The notes beneath the pieces are model-generated. The model worked only from the letters and a program-made list of their open reading frames with translations. It searched no databases and was not told where the DNA came from. The translations under genes were made by a program, and so were the position numbers. Shown in pieces: positions 35,446 to 48,462 of a stretch of 64,000 nucleotides of DNA. Origin of the DNA: Hypomyces perniciosus (Eukaryota; Ascomycota; Sordariomycetes; Hypocreales; Hypocreaceae). Within the stretch, counting starts at the first letter, position 1. Every line of letters starts with the position of its first letter. The stretch spans positions 4,402,001 to 4,466,000 of the forward strand of contig SPDT01000007.1 of the NCBI GenBank assembly GCA_008477525.1. The letters run 5' to 3'.

Positions 35446-38400
35446 CTTTGTGGAACAAAGACCTCGGGAGTGAATAGAGGCTGTGAATGACTGTAGTTTG
35501 CCCATGGAAGTGATCACTCTTGCCCAGGAACAAGCCCCCCAAGGCAGAGAACAAGACAAGATGCCCACTTGGTCAAATGATGTGTGGATGTTGGGTGTTT
35601 GCTCCCGCTCCCCCGTCTTCCAGGCCCAGACAGCCGTTAGGTGTAGGGGTGAAGAGCCAAGGGAGGGAACGTAGCGATATGGGAAGCAGAGAGACGTATG
35701 TTCGTGTTAGTTGTCAGGGTATATGCGCAAGTGTTGTGTGTGCTGTGTGTCCATCTGCGTTGTGTGTCTGCTGTGTGATGCATGCAGGCTTTGGTCTGCC
35801 TTCTGGTCCGTTCTCCCGCAAGGGGCCTTTTCTGCGAGAGGCGTGAGGCTGTGAGGTGTGAAGAAGGAGATGTACTCTCCAGATTGGGTAGGATAGCCAG
35901 AGCATCATGGCGTTGGCAGTTTGCGAGTTACGTCAAGAACATCCGCGCGGGCTGCCGTGTGGGAACATCCGGTCGGGAGAACCTTTGAAGGAGATCAGAA
36001 CCAACAAGACTTCCGTATCTGACCCCAGCCCGTGTGTGTGTACATATGTGTATGGATCGCCCACACGGGTGTGGCTCGAAGAAACAAGCATGTGGCCGAA
36101 GAATCTTCTGCATCGTAGTGGGGAAAGAAAACAGGGGATCTTTGTGGTGTGGAGGAAAGGAAAAGTGGTAGTGGTAGTGGTAGTGGCAGTAGAAGCAATG
36201 GTAGTGTAGTAGTAGAAGTATTAGAAGAAAAGAGAGTGGAGGCGATAGTAGAATCGAAGGTTCCCAAGCAAGGCTTAACTTAACCCCCGCTGGTCCTGCC
36301 GTCCAACCTAACAAGACATTTCAGAAACCGCAAGGCGAGAGACCTGATTGGTAGGGCATGTCCCAAGCGTATGTTCCTAGACTTTAAATGACGCTTTCTT
36401 TTTATGTCATGCAATGCGATTGAGGGCTTGGGCCGAGAGAGCCGTCTTCTACTGGCAACCTACGACTTGCAACCTGCCAGTCTTCCTTTACTTGACTAAA
36501 AATTTTCTTCGAGGCTCTCTCCCTCTTATTGTTAATGGCACCCTCTTTCTTTGTGTTGGGGTGTTGGGAGAAGCAGACGGTGTGAGCTCACGACTTACAC
36601 GCCATCGCGCATGGCTTTTCTAGGCTTGGGTCGGGGGAACAACGAATCGGTTCTATGGGCATGCTCAGACGACCGGATGAGGGTCCCTTGTACTCGGAAG
36701 GGGAGCGGAAAGGGACGCTGCCTATGTCTGCATCTGGCTGGATCGTCGTACCGGGCACTAGTGTCTTGGTGTACATGTAGGCAAGGCAAAGTGACTGGGA
36801 TAATTGATGGTGCTACTAGTAGGGTATACTAGTAGTATTACGGTTGGATAGATGGGGGGGATGGCAGTAGTCGAGAGTGATCGCGTATGCATCGTGGCCT
36901 CGCAGATCGAGGATGGGGATAGGGAGGTGCAGCAATAGCGGATGAACACGCATCAAGAACAGACAGGGAATCTTGCAGTAGCATCACCGCATTGTCTATC
37001 CGTAGTGTGTCCTTGATTCTGTCTGTCTGACTGCCCATAACTACACGCACGATAATACCCAAGCCCCCTGTCTCCGTCTTCCTAGCCGGGAGACAGACGC
37101 CAACACGAAAAACGGGACGCGCGGGTCACACAAAAAGTCGTCATGGAATAGCCACTTTTCCTGTTAGTACATGTTTGCGAGCACCGCACAAGACAGCAGT
37201 TGATCCCCAACATCGAATTTGGCTGGAAGCCTTGCACTGGTTCCAGAAGCTGGGGGAGCGTACATAGGTCACTGAGTGAGAAAGGGGGCTATGGGGACGC
37301 GGGTCTGTCCATTGAGAGGCCCAGGTCGAGATCTGGTTTGCGGTCAGCATGGGCGATGACGGACAGGTGAGTAATTCTACACCTCAGCTTTGTGTATGTA
37401 CATGCGAGTGTGTGTTGGTTCTAAGAAAAAGGCCAAGCCGCTGCTCTGTTGCGCCTCCAAAAGGCGACGGGGGTATCACAAGCGTTAGACGCCCAGTGGA
37501 GCCAACGGATGTCGCACATGATCCGCGGTGAGCGCCATCTTCTTGAAGGATAGCCACGGGGTCTCTCAGTAATGCCTACTACTGTAAGCCTGATAAGGTA
37601 GGAGGAGGATTCCAAAGCAAGAAGATGTTGTTGTTGTTGGTCGTTTGGTGGGAAAAAGTCGACAAGCTCGGCTCTGCGGCCAACAACACCCGCGATTTTT
37701 TTTTCTCCCTTGTCCCACCTCGTGTCTTAGCGGATACGCACCAAATGAAGTGTATGTATGTACCTCACTTCCAAGCTTGAAAAGTTTGGGTCATGATCTT
37801 ATGTGTTACGATATCAAAGGCGAAGCCGAGGCCATCCTGCAGCGAGTGGATGGACAAGTCTTGCAGCTTGTTTGTCGTCTGTGTCTTGCATCTGTAGTGT
37901 CGTTCGATGCCATTGAGGAAAACCCACTTGATCAATTCTGGAACTCTGCGACACTCGGGCTAGCAAATTAATTTCCTTTGTGGCTTTGACAACGTCTACA
38001 GCATCTCTTTGACACATTCGGCGAGCCGGCGACGTCCGTTTCTGTGAGCAGCCTGCAGGTCGGCGTGGTTGCACATATCGGAAGAACAGGTTGGAACTCG
38101 GCTTTTGCATCAATCCACGTAAAAGAACCATCACGTCACTTAATTTTCTCCTTTCCCCTTGACCTATAAGTGCGGTCCACATAATGCAGGCGTTTTCCCT
38201 CCCACCCCAAAGGGGGTGTGGCTTTGATCACGGCTTAACAGAACACGACTAGAAGACACTTGATTAAGTACTCCTGCAACGCATTCGTAGTGAGGTGGAC
38301 TGTGGAGATGAAAGCAAGAGGCAGCAGTGTCTGCAGATTTGGATGAGGTGACTGACGAGCCCTCGGATTGGTGGTAGAGCCAGGCAAAGGCCCCCTTCTC

Positions 38401-41400
38401 ATCTTCTCATCTGTCTGGAGCGAGAGCACGAGAGTACGAGAGTACGAGAGCACATAGCTCTACAATTGATGGCATCCGTCAGCATCGGGATTGGAGGAGC
38501 CAAATTGCAGGGACGGACCCAACAGCATTGGTTCCTGTGAACTGTGTGTGGACTGGAACTGGTGGCGTTCGATGTCGGCTCTGCCGTCCAGGAACCACTG
38601 ATCAGGGGTTGATTGATTCTCACGCAAACGCCGAGCGGGGCATCGAACGTCTTTTTGGATTGCCATCAATAGTAGTAAGTAATAGTATGCAATACCCGCA
38701 AACACCACATCGCATCATTTGTATCGCACCCGAATCAGTGCGCAAAGGCTTAGGAAATAAAAATCGGGACCAGGTTTCGCCAATTGCTTGGTTACCACAA
38801 GGGCAGCCCGATGAGAGTATGGCCTGTAGGCCATTCCGAGGCGAGCAAGCCAGCTGTTAGAGATTGTCTCTGATCTGCATCCGGAAGTTATCGTATACGC
38901 CCCGAGCAACCTTGGTCCAGAGGATAGGCAGCTGGTCAGAAGATGATTACCTAGATAATTCGAGTACGCCTACTTAGGCTGAAGATCTGGCATACGAAGC
39001 AGACAGACTCCGGCTGTATACAGAAATGCCCAGACCTGTCCGTGTACTACCATGACTCTTTCGGTGTGGGCATCATCGAGCGCTAAGCCCTCTTAGTCGG
39101 ATATTGCCTGTCTCGGGGTCGCTGAGTCCCGTAATCAATTCAAAAGCACATGTTGCCTTTTTTTGCAATGGAATTAGATATAATACGTACAATGCCATTG
39201 TCTGGTGCTGGATACCTTGGTAGACACATTACATACACGAGGTACTTTGTACCTCTCTATCAACTATCTATCGCTTAGTGGGGCACTGTTCAGGGGCTCA
39301 ACACCCACAAGCGCGGCTGTGTGGACATGACCTTTCTTTTCCTCCATTCACACATCACCACAAGCGACGTTCAGGGGTCATCAGGCGCCGGCCGCCGTGC
39401 CTCACCCGCCGATAGGAGGGCAATAAGCGCATCGGCTAATGTCTTTTGCTCTCTCACTGCTTCGTCATCTACGAATGAATGCCCCAGGAAGAGCCAAGGG
39501 AGAAGACAGAGAGTGGGAGACACGTCAGGGAAGCCGGCCAGTTCCCGAAAATCGCGCGACCCGAATTGAGAATCCGTTGCAGCAGCTGGCGTGGGAGACC
39601 CCCTTTCACGCAAACCCGAGCCATCGTCAATCATCCAAGCACAAGATGCTGGAGCTCCACCTTGATGCCTCTCGTCGTGTTGGTCCTTGCGCTTGTTGAG
39701 TGCGGATGCACAGCTGCGGGCGCGCCGCAGACGCCAGAAGCAACAATTCCATGGAACATGCAAGCTGTTGTGGTCTCATCTCGAGATCTCTCATTCGACA
39801 CCGAGCCTTGTCCACCTCGTACCGACGACACCCTTGGACTGTTTGTATCATGTGTCCGAACCGGATTTGATATGGTCTGAACACGACCTGTCCGACCTCG
39901 CCCTCTCCGCCTCGTCAGGATGGACAGCAGGCAAACTGGAACCACATGTGGCGTGTTGATCTGTGACCGAAGCTCCTGTGTCATGTATGTTGCCATGTAT
40001 GTTGCCATGGCTTTCTCACTACCTTGAAAACGTTGCTTGATTGCTAGCTGATTGCTCTCCGTGGTTGTGGTTCCGGCTGTGGTTGCTGTCTCCCTACAAC
40101 TTGTGTATATTTTTGTCCCCTATATTCATCATTGATTCGTGTTCCCAGCAGGCTGGGTTCATTGTCTACATGACGGCGGTCGCGAGTGCGGCCTTCGCGA
40201 TCTTCCCGCTCACGGCTCAATGCGGCCTCCTATGCGACCTTGACAGTTGCCGTGCTGGGTGGGCATTGCCGGCTAGCAAGCAGGTAGATGGCCATAATGC
40301 CGACCTTACCTGTTCGCTCACCCCCTTAACCTCGAAATGAGATACTAGTGATGCAAGGCGCAGCATCCTACGGGCCCTTTGTCAACCTGGTCGACTAGGC
40401 ACTTCATTGCAGCAAACCCGATGACAACGTTGCCCCTACTCGACTTGGTACAGACAAATGCTGCATCAAGGCACCCTAGCCTCGTCCTGCTCGTGGTGCA
40501 TGATACATGATCCACCATCCACACACCACCATTTAGCGGACCCAACGGCCTGACCCTGGCACATTTCACCGCAGTCAAGTGATTTTGGCGCGCCTGGACA
40601 GGCGCGGTACTCTCCACCAAGTTCCACCGTGAAGCATAACCTATGTCATAGCCGACTAACTTGCTCAACAACCACCATCCAACACGCTCCATGCATGAGT
40701 GAGCGGCGTTTAGCGGTAGTGTGGTCGCTTCCTTACACCGCGGCTTGACAAGTCACGCCGCAAGCGAACAACCGCACCCGCTGCCGCCATGCATACCTTT
40801 GCTCACCGTGACGCCACAGGATGATGGCCAAGGGGGTCCAAGACCCGACTGCATGTTTGTGCTACCCAGGGCAAGCGTACCGAAAAGTTGTCAGAGCTGA
40901 GTCGTATACTAATGTGAGCAACCATCTTTGTCTAAGAGCATCTGCCACACAGCAGTCTGTGTCGGTGTCTCTGAATTCCAAATCGTCACCAAGCTGCAGC
41001 CACCACCATCACTACCACCGCAATGACAGAGGAGAAGAGATATCATGTCATGCTTCGGCCCTTCCGTAAAAGGAGCCGAAGTTTGGGAGCAAGCAGGTCT
41101 TGGCCGCAGCAATGAGATGTCATCAGTGCAGCTCAGGATGGATTCCGCTCTTGGTTCTGGCAACTATGAGCGAAATTTCTTGTAATCAGTCCCCATCAAG
41201 GCGGAATGGGGTCAGTCGCGGGTTCGCAGGCCAGCCAGGTCTATAGAGACCCGGGGGCAGACAAAGGGGGGATCGATCCCTTGTCTAGCGCGCACATTGA
41301 CGACCAAAGAGGCGCGACTCGTCGTCTATTCGAAAGAAAAGCGCTTTGCTACCACGACGAGCAACTTGACTGGCGGTTGCGTTAACGTTGACGCCCATGC

Positions 41401-44161
41401 CGAGTAGCTGGATGTGATGTCTAGGAGTCTTGGGTCGGCGGACCAATCAAAACTCGTTCTAAGCGCCGCGATTGCTGCACATGGTAAACCCGACCCACCA
41501 TCCCATAGAAGGCTTAGAGAATGTCAGGGGTTAGAGCTCTCGTTGTACTATGTGGACTATCGTCCAGATGTTGAATTCCCTGGGAAATGAGCATCCAGCA
41601 TGCAGTCAATATGCAGTCGACCATTTTTCTGGAGAGAGCAAACTTCCACTATCAGGTAAACGAAATGCTGTTGGTGGCTCCAACAGAGGTGTCTTGTGCT
41701 CTCTTAGCTAATAGGTTCAGGCAAATTTCATTCGGACGGCTCGGTGAGAGAGACGAGATTCGTAAAAAGCATGGAGGCTGGCTGATCCGACGAAGGGGCA
41801 TACGAGGTGACAGCCGCTTAGCCAGCAACGACGCCAACCCTACAACAAAGACGGTGTGGATGCCTGCATCTCGATCAGTTCAATCACCAACAAAGATGTA
41901 AGTCAAGTCGGGGGATGAACTGCTTTGAGTCCTCTAAGTCCGATCCTAGTCTTGCGCATCCCTCACCCTTGGATGGAGAGGCCAAGCTATGTCTTCATCA
42001 AGACTGGTGTGCTTTGATCCACCCTTCTACAGATTCTCCATCATCTATGGCTGTTAGTCGTTGGAGTTTGCACTTGACCAACAGATTGGCGCATGGCTTT
42101 GCTGCAAGTTAACAGCGATGAAGTTGCCCTCAATCTAATTTACTCATCGAAAACGTCTTTGAACAAGAGCCCCATATGACGACGAAAAGTGTCCTCGTTC
42201 ATTATGCGAGCACAACATACCTGCCACAAGACCTTCGCCCGGGATATCGATTCGTTGGCAAACCCCCCAAACTCGTTCTTGCCTCCACGAGGAAGGTGTG
42301 TTGGTGCGTAGATGGTATGTCATGGTTGCATCAAACAAAACACCTGAGAGTTGTGAAGCTTGACTCTGAAGCCACGACATCCCGGGTGTGTGATATCATG
42401 ACCCTACACAGCTGATGCTTTGTGATAGACTGTCCCAGACGACAGGTTCAGCTTCCAACTTCACTTGTCCGCTGACACCTCCGCTTTTAGCCATGCACAC
42501 GACCTAGGATTCTTGCCGAGCCCCTTTGAGGGCATAAACACATGACTTCGTTTTGTTAATCAAATCTTGTCACCAACGTTTGAAGCCCCTGTGACGCAAA
42601 GAGCCTACCTACATGCAGGTTCCATTTTCATGGACGTTGGTACGATTGAGGCGCGGACAAATATCAGGCAGAGTGGTGGCAAAGTGAACCGCACTTGATG
42701 TACTTGCACAACCATCGACAATAATCATTTGTGGTACCTCTTTGTTGGGCACCTTTGCTTTGTTGGTTGAGCAATGCCAGCGTCTCAGGGTGAGAATCAT
42801 CAATCGTCACAGTTAAGCATATCAGACGCTGCGCAGCCGCATACTTCAAGAATCATGTCTATCCGGCGTACTCCCCAAAGGGTACTGTGTCGTCATTGTG
42901 GTGAGTTGCCTGGAGGGATTGAGGGGACAAGGCGCAGCAATCGGCTAACCTCGGGACAGAAGACATCGTCGAGGCGGGCAAAGAGTTGATCAGATGAAAA
43001 AGCTCTGACAACACCAGACAAGACAAACACAAGGACGATAAGGGGAAACGACGGCTAAAAAAGCTTGTCGTCCAAGTAAGCTCGGCTCCTCCCCCGCACC
43101 ATATGCGACCCAAACCAGGCACATGGAAGAGTTTGAGCTTGAAAGGTGGCATCCCGGTCCCGGTTCCGAAAAATCCCTTTGGTCGGCGGAGGACGCATCC
43201 AATAGGCCGCGAGGATTGACCGGGAGCTACGGCCTTGGCCCCGGATCTTTTTCATCGTCCTAGCCCTCCGTCAGAGCCTCAAGTGGAGCTCGGCGTCCGT
43301 GACATTCAACGTCAGTCCAGCGATCGTATGTTCGTGATGGTGATGCTCACTTCCGTGTTGTTTTTTGGAGCTCCCTTTGGCCGGGAGAAATGGTGCGCTC
43401 CCCTGCAGTTCGGATAATCCATGGCTCGTTATGCTCCTTTCCATCGCGTCACTGTTTTTGCGGAGATTGCGCTATGCCTTTTGTGAGTCGCACGTGGGCT
43501 GTGCTTATCTCCTTTGCCGCGAAGACCGCCAGGCCGAGAGAACCGGACAGAATACTAATAGTACTAATAACTGGTGAGCCCCGGGCCGGCGTGGGGGAAG
43601 GTTTCATTATCATTGGTGCTCCGAGGGGGCCAATCTGCTGATAAATGCTGAGGAAGCTTCGAAGAGGGCGAAGAAAAAAGCACAAATTCGAGACAGGATC
43701 AGACCATGGCCTATGTTATTGGTCATTGCCGCATCCTCCACGTCTAGAAGCGAAGCATCCCAACCCAAATAGAGAAAGAGGATGGCCACCGTCTGGGAAA
43801 CCGCGACATTGGGCATTATCTATCTCGTTCGCATAAGAGCCAAGTAGCCACAATGCTATTGGCCCTATTGGAATGGGGGTGGGTTGCGAGGGGGTGGGTT
43901 GCGACATTCGCCAGGATGCCACCATGGCCACGTCTCAGCCAATGCCTAGTACTACCTGTGCAGTGATGTCGTAGTACGGAGTACATACTGGTGGCATGTC
44001 ATGGTCTAGAAGAAGCCCATGGAACCCATGCTCCGGATCTTGCACGGCCCCCATCTCAGCCGGAGTGACGGATTGACACTAAATATTGATTTGTATGGCG
44101 CTGCATACGTCACTTTAGACATGATAACATCCCACGGTAGTACAGGCATTAGTTCTGGGGA
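35446..44161. other. 8.7-kb gene-poor region between two divergent small genes
   Basis: No frame here has convincing start, length, splice structure and domain character together. Base composition is not obviously AT-rich, so it does not look like a mutated (RIP-type) transposon block. Contents include GTG/GTA triplet repeats (about 36164-36200), a (GAGTACGA)-like repeat near 38425, a 15-bp tandem duplication near 43866, and one TACGGAGTA (43975). A 71-codon frame with a signal-peptide-like start at 39665 is discussed in the findings. Confidence 0.5.
36164..36200. repeat. GTG/GTA-type triplet repeat
   Basis: Several GTGGTA hexamer units in a row, followed by imperfect copies, form a simple repeat in gene-free DNA. 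Confidence 0.75.
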
Positions 44162-44169
44162 CATAAAAG
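44162..44169 (+). promoter_or_regulatory. TATA-like element of the two-module gene
   Basis: CATAAAAG lies about 190 nt before the start codon and is followed by a CT-rich leader. Confidence 0.4.
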
Positions 44170-44352
44170 CACATTACCCTCCATGTTCCCCGTCTTAATC
44201 CATTCTCTCTCTCTTCCCATTCTTTCTCTCATATCAAAACAGGTAGTCCTAACATCATTCTTCCTTCAAACCAGTGCTTCGGCTTCGACACACCTAACTT
44301 GACTACAATCCTTCCATCATTCCGCCAGAGACCAAACACACAAAGCTACGAC

Positions 44353-44877
44353 ATGTCATCTTCCTCCATCGACTTTGCTCGGGCTGCCCTTGCCCAGCAA
44401 CGACCTTCTTTCTTCCTGTCTCTTGCGCCGGCCACCTCTGCTTCTTATCCTCAAATGCCTGCCAGTCGCCCGTCTGTGGTAACCGCTGTCGAGACTCCTC
44501 GTACGCGGCGGGCTTCCTCGAGCTCTACCACTGGCTTCAGAGTTCTCAAGCTTGGTCCCGTTTACTGGGGTGAGCACGGGGATGATCACAAGGAGGACTT
44601 TCATGATGTCGATCCCGCCTCCCCTCCTTCACCTGCTCTCGCCGAGCCCCCTTCAACCTTCCTCTCTCTTGCGCCAGCCACATCGGCTTCTTATCCCCAG
44701 ATGCCTACAAGCCGCCCCATTGTTTCTCGAGAGAGCGCAGTCGACGAGACCCATTCACGAAGGTCCTCGTCGAGCTCTGTCGCTACCGGCTTCAGGGTGC
44801 TGAAGCTCGGACCTGTGTACTGGGGCGAACACGCGGATGACCACAAGGGCGACTTTCACGATGTCATTTCTAGTTAA
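44353..44877 (+). CDS. Protein of two tandem copies of one module, unknown function
   Basis: The single exon encodes 174 residues. Two copies of a module make up most of it. Each contains FLSLAPATSASYPQMP, a variable Ser/Arg-rich spacer, and GFRVLKLGPVYWGEH followed by DDHK and DFHDV. The DNA copies differ at many third positions, so the duplication is old and both copies were kept under protein-level selection. There is no signal peptide or membrane segment. A TATA-like CATAAAAG lies at 44162-44169, and the 150 nt of CT/AC-rich leader before the start contain no AUG. I do not recognise a functional family. The GFRVLKLGPVYWGEH block looks like a conserved interaction motif. Confidence 0.75.
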   Translation: MSSSSIDFARAALAQQRPSFFLSLAPATSASYPQMPASRPSVVTAVETPRTRRASSSSTTGFRVLKLGPVYWGEHGDDHKEDFHDVDPASPPSPALAEPPSTFLSLAPATSASYPQMPTSRPIVSRESAVDETHSRRSSSSSVATGFRVLKLGPVYWGEHADDHKGDFHDVISS

Positions 44878-47321
44878 ATATGCAAGGGGGAAAGGATTAC
44901 GGTAAAAATTGTTTTGTGATTATGCACGCATGGAATGGAACAAGCGGGACTGTGTTGGAACAACATGAAAAGTTTTGGAAAATGCGATATTTCCATGGAC
45001 TTTTTTTTTTTTTAAGTCACGGGAAAGGGAGAGCAATGAAAGCCCTCCGTTGGCATCTCTTGGCACGGATACCCTTGGCTTGGCGTCTCATTTTGGGCCA
45101 CATGATATCGGCTATTGGGAAGAATGATAACATATATGGATTTACTACTACGTTTTGGGAAAGCTGCGTTTGATGAACGTACGAAGCTATAGCACAATAA
45201 GATGACAAAATTGTGGCAAACCTTACTTTTGTGAAACATCTACGAGTACGGTGATGCAACGTAGGTTGTGTGGTTGGTTTAAGCTTGAAGCTTATCAGTG
45301 CGCCCGTGTCTGAAGGCCAAGGTCTAGATTCGAGATTGAAGTGAGACAGGTATACGCAAGCGTCTTCTTGTGTGAGAAATGTACGAGTACTACTCCGTAC
45401 TCCATACACACTGCTACCTGTATGTGGCGGCGTTCTTCGAGAAACACGAATGGTCCAAGTCCTTGGGGTTAGAGACATGTCCACTTTCTTTCTCCCTTTG
45501 CTTTCTTTCCTTCTCCCCACCATGAAGAAAAAGTATGTGCTGGCAAGAGGGAATGTGTACTCCGTATGTCAATCAATATAAAGGGGTTGAGTGACACACA
45601 CACACACCACCACCACCACTGTTTATGCAAGCATAACCTGATATTTGATACGGGTCAACGAATAGTATTTCCCCGTCTTTAGGGTTGTGCTGCACCATGA
45701 CCTCGTTTGAAGGGGGGGGGTCTAGGAATGCGGACGTGCTGATCAATCACATGATGCAGATACAGACCAGGGTTACTGAGACACAGAAAAGAAATTTTAA
45801 CAGGTTTGCTCGCTTGCTTGCTTTGAAATTGGGGGTTCTTGTTAAGATAAGCGTGAGTGAGACATGTGTTGTGTGTTTTGATACTAGTAGAAGTAGTAGT
45901 AGTACTACTAGTACGAGTAAGATGGAAGTGCGGGGGAAGAGGAAGAAGGGGTTGGGGCGTGGGGGGCTCAAGGGGGTTACGGAGATTAGAATGAGTAGGG
46001 AGTACGAGCACGTACGTGAGGGTTACATTGCGAAATTACGGTGAATGAGGGTGGAATGGAGGTATCGGCTGAGTAGTGTTTGGGTATCTGCGACAGATGG
46101 TTGGGTTCGTTCGTTGTCCCGGGGAAGCCGTAGGAGATGTGGGATTGAGCACGTTGTGCGGATATTGGCGAAGAATGGTTGATCTATCTACGAAGTACTT
46201 TGTAGTACGGAGTAGGTATCTATCTGGCTTTTGATTCCAACGCATCTGATTCGTACAAAGTGTTACTGAATACGGGGTAGCAGTAGTTACGGGGTACCCT
46301 ACGGAGTACGCTTCTGTGGGCGTGTCGTGTGTACTTTGTTATATTATTATTATCTACGGTGTATTATTATTTAATTTTCATTTTCGTCTGTGTATCTATC
46401 GTCTGGGGAATGTTTCTGACAGTTCTTCATCTTGACAGATCCCCAATGTCCCCACACAGAGAAAAAGCGTGGAGCACCCTGTCATGACCCTGGTCTAGCT
46501 GAGAGTGGCTCCATCTCACTCGCGCCTCGGATTTCCCCTTTTGTGGTCTCGTACGATTCCTTCGGCCCTGGTTGACTGGTGGTTCGATATGGTGGAAAGA
46601 GTGTGAGATTTGCTAATGTTTGTTGTTTTTATCCATTTGTCCTTGAGCTCGACAGGCTGAGGAGAAATGGTCACGTTTCTGGTTGTAAGGATTCGCTCTG
46701 TTGTAACCCCATAAGCCCGTATCCGTATTGCTATTGGAAGTCAAGTCATGGCTGTCATGACATCGCTAGCTCTCAGTATTTCGTTAGCTTTATCTTGGCT
46801 AAAGATGGATCTCATCTCCTCAGTCTTGTGTAGGACTCCTTTTTGACTGTTTTAACACAGACTCACCTCACCGTAGATAGAATGAGCCGGACTCGCGCCA
46901 CCACTAAACTTGAGCAACTAGATACTAGTGATATCCTTCTTCATCGAAGGCAAAAAATAATGCCACATCTTACTCAAGTCCTGAGGAACAAAGATGTTCA
47001 CTACAGCCTGTGCCCAACTTCGCCCTTGACTATTAAACTACGGAATATAGGTTAAGAAGCTAGTTCATTCGTCTTTTAGTATCCACCACCACCAACAAGA
47101 CTACCTAAACCATATGTATTATGAAGTGACTTCCTCCATACTTATGCTACATATCACAACCTGGAAAGAAGAAGATAGTTGAATGTCATAGTATATCGTT
47201 TCCACAGCTACTGGCCACTCAACTCACAATTTCACTCTGTCATGTAACAGGAAAGGTAAGCCCCAAGACAAGAGCAAGTCGTAGAGTAAACAGACAAAAC
47301 CGCCCCATCTCATACCGCATC
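44878..47321. other. Intergenic region rich in simple repeats and TACGGAGTA motifs
   Basis: No gene is supported in 2.4 kb. TACGGAGTA or its complement occurs four times (45391, 45558, 46206, 46300) and TACGAAGTA once (46189). A CA/CAC repeat lies at 45593-45619 and TAG/AGT triplets at about 45886-45920. A 119-codon frame at 45685 runs through the triplet repeat and is not credible. Confidence 0.5.
45593..45619. repeat. (CA)n(CAC)n microsatellite
   Basis: A CA dinucleotide run passes directly into CAC triplets in intergenic DNA. Confidence 0.85.
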
Positions 47322-47627
47322 TCAATATCCGCAGTCGCATTTCATCTCCGTCTCCCTCCACACCCACCTCAACACCACGCCAGATCCATTGCAGTGAGAG
47401 CAAGATACAACCCTTCTATTATAGTTGGCGCAATGCGGGCACCAAAGTTCTCTGCCACTGCAGCAAACCGTCCTCCCTCTTCCGCTGCACCACCTGCAGC
47501 GGGCCATAACTTGAATTCTCTCCCAGGTCTTGAAGTACCCCGACCCGTGGCAGTCTTCGCAGGTTGGGTCGGGTTTCTTCTCCCGGGAGGCATGGCTGCT
47601 GATGCTGGATGAGGGACTCGGTGGCAT
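47322..47627 (-). CDS. Small DnaJ-type zinc-knuckle protein
   Basis: The frame gives 101 residues from the AUG at 47627. After a Ser-rich start it contains four CxxC pairs: CEDCHGSG, CRWCSGRG, CPHC and CSHCNGSG. Three of these match the CxxCxGxG motif of the cysteine-rich domain in type I Hsp40 proteins, which binds two zinc ions. There is no J domain, so this would be an isolated zinc domain, possibly a protein-disulfide or chaperone cofactor. The frame stays open upstream with another AUG at 47717, giving 131 residues, so the start is uncertain. Expression is unproven. Confidence 0.5.
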   Translation of the reverse strand: MPPSPSSSISSHASREKKPDPTCEDCHGSGYFKTWERIQVMARCRWCSGRGRTVCCSGRELWCPHCANYNRRVVSCSHCNGSGVVLRWVWRETEMKCDCGY

Positions 47628-48462
47628 TCGTAAGTGTACGGGCACTTTGCCAGTAAGTGCAATTGAACAAGTCGGCTTGGAAATCTGATGGAAACTTGGG
47701 ACTTGCAAAAGGTGCATTTTGCTGCAGGATTGATATAGCAACACAATAGGAAGGATATCGATGCCATTTATATGAGAGTCGCTTGACTCTGATAGAACTT
47801 TATCTGAGTTGTTTGACAACTTCGTCGATAAATCTTCACATCACCACCTCAGCAACGTTAACACATGATGTCCTCATTTCCGCGTTTGATGACTCTCCTA
47901 TTGATCATGGGTACGGAGAAGAGTTTTGGGTTTACACAATCTTGATGGAATGGCATAAAGGGAAGGCATTGAGTCACATAGAATAAGAGTAGTGAAGGCG
48001 GAGACTGATGGTTTCACACCCATGAGCTGCTGAGTGTGAACGTTCGACAGCCGCGAACACGCATACATTCACCTCGATGCTTTACAGATACTTCTTGCTC
48101 GTCGATATGGACAACAATCCTACAAACAACAAACGACCTTTGATCATATAGTTGGTGTAGACGGAAGTTTTTCTGCGAGTGTGGGTATTCGACCTATTCC
48201 GTGTCTTGGTATACACTGCCCTCCAACTACGCAAGACTGAAGGGCAACCTCCTTGTGCAGCCTCTGCGTCAGCTGGAAGAGCCACAGAGTGATAAAAATA
48301 TGTAGGGCTGTTCGGAGACAAAAACTTCATTCATCTTCTCTCATCAAGTAAGAGCGAGTCCTTGAAACTCGGATATGTCAAGTGGCTCAAGAGGCTTAGC
48401 TATATCGAGATCAGAATACTAAGATTGTTGCTCCAGGATAACCTAGACACGACCATCGGCAT
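47628..48462. other. Intergenic region
   Basis: I see no gene. The right end may contain further decayed LINE sequence, but no frame is recognisable before 48463. Confidence 0.45.

Noticed and set aside
45685..46044. 119-codon + strand frame
   Set aside because: It passes through a TAG/AGT triplet repeat that explains its Ser/Thr run, and has no other support.
45593..46308. Closely spaced repeats that might suggest a CRISPR-like array
   Set aside because: The copies are 9-mers and microsatellites at irregular spacing without uniform spacers, in a eukaryotic genome.
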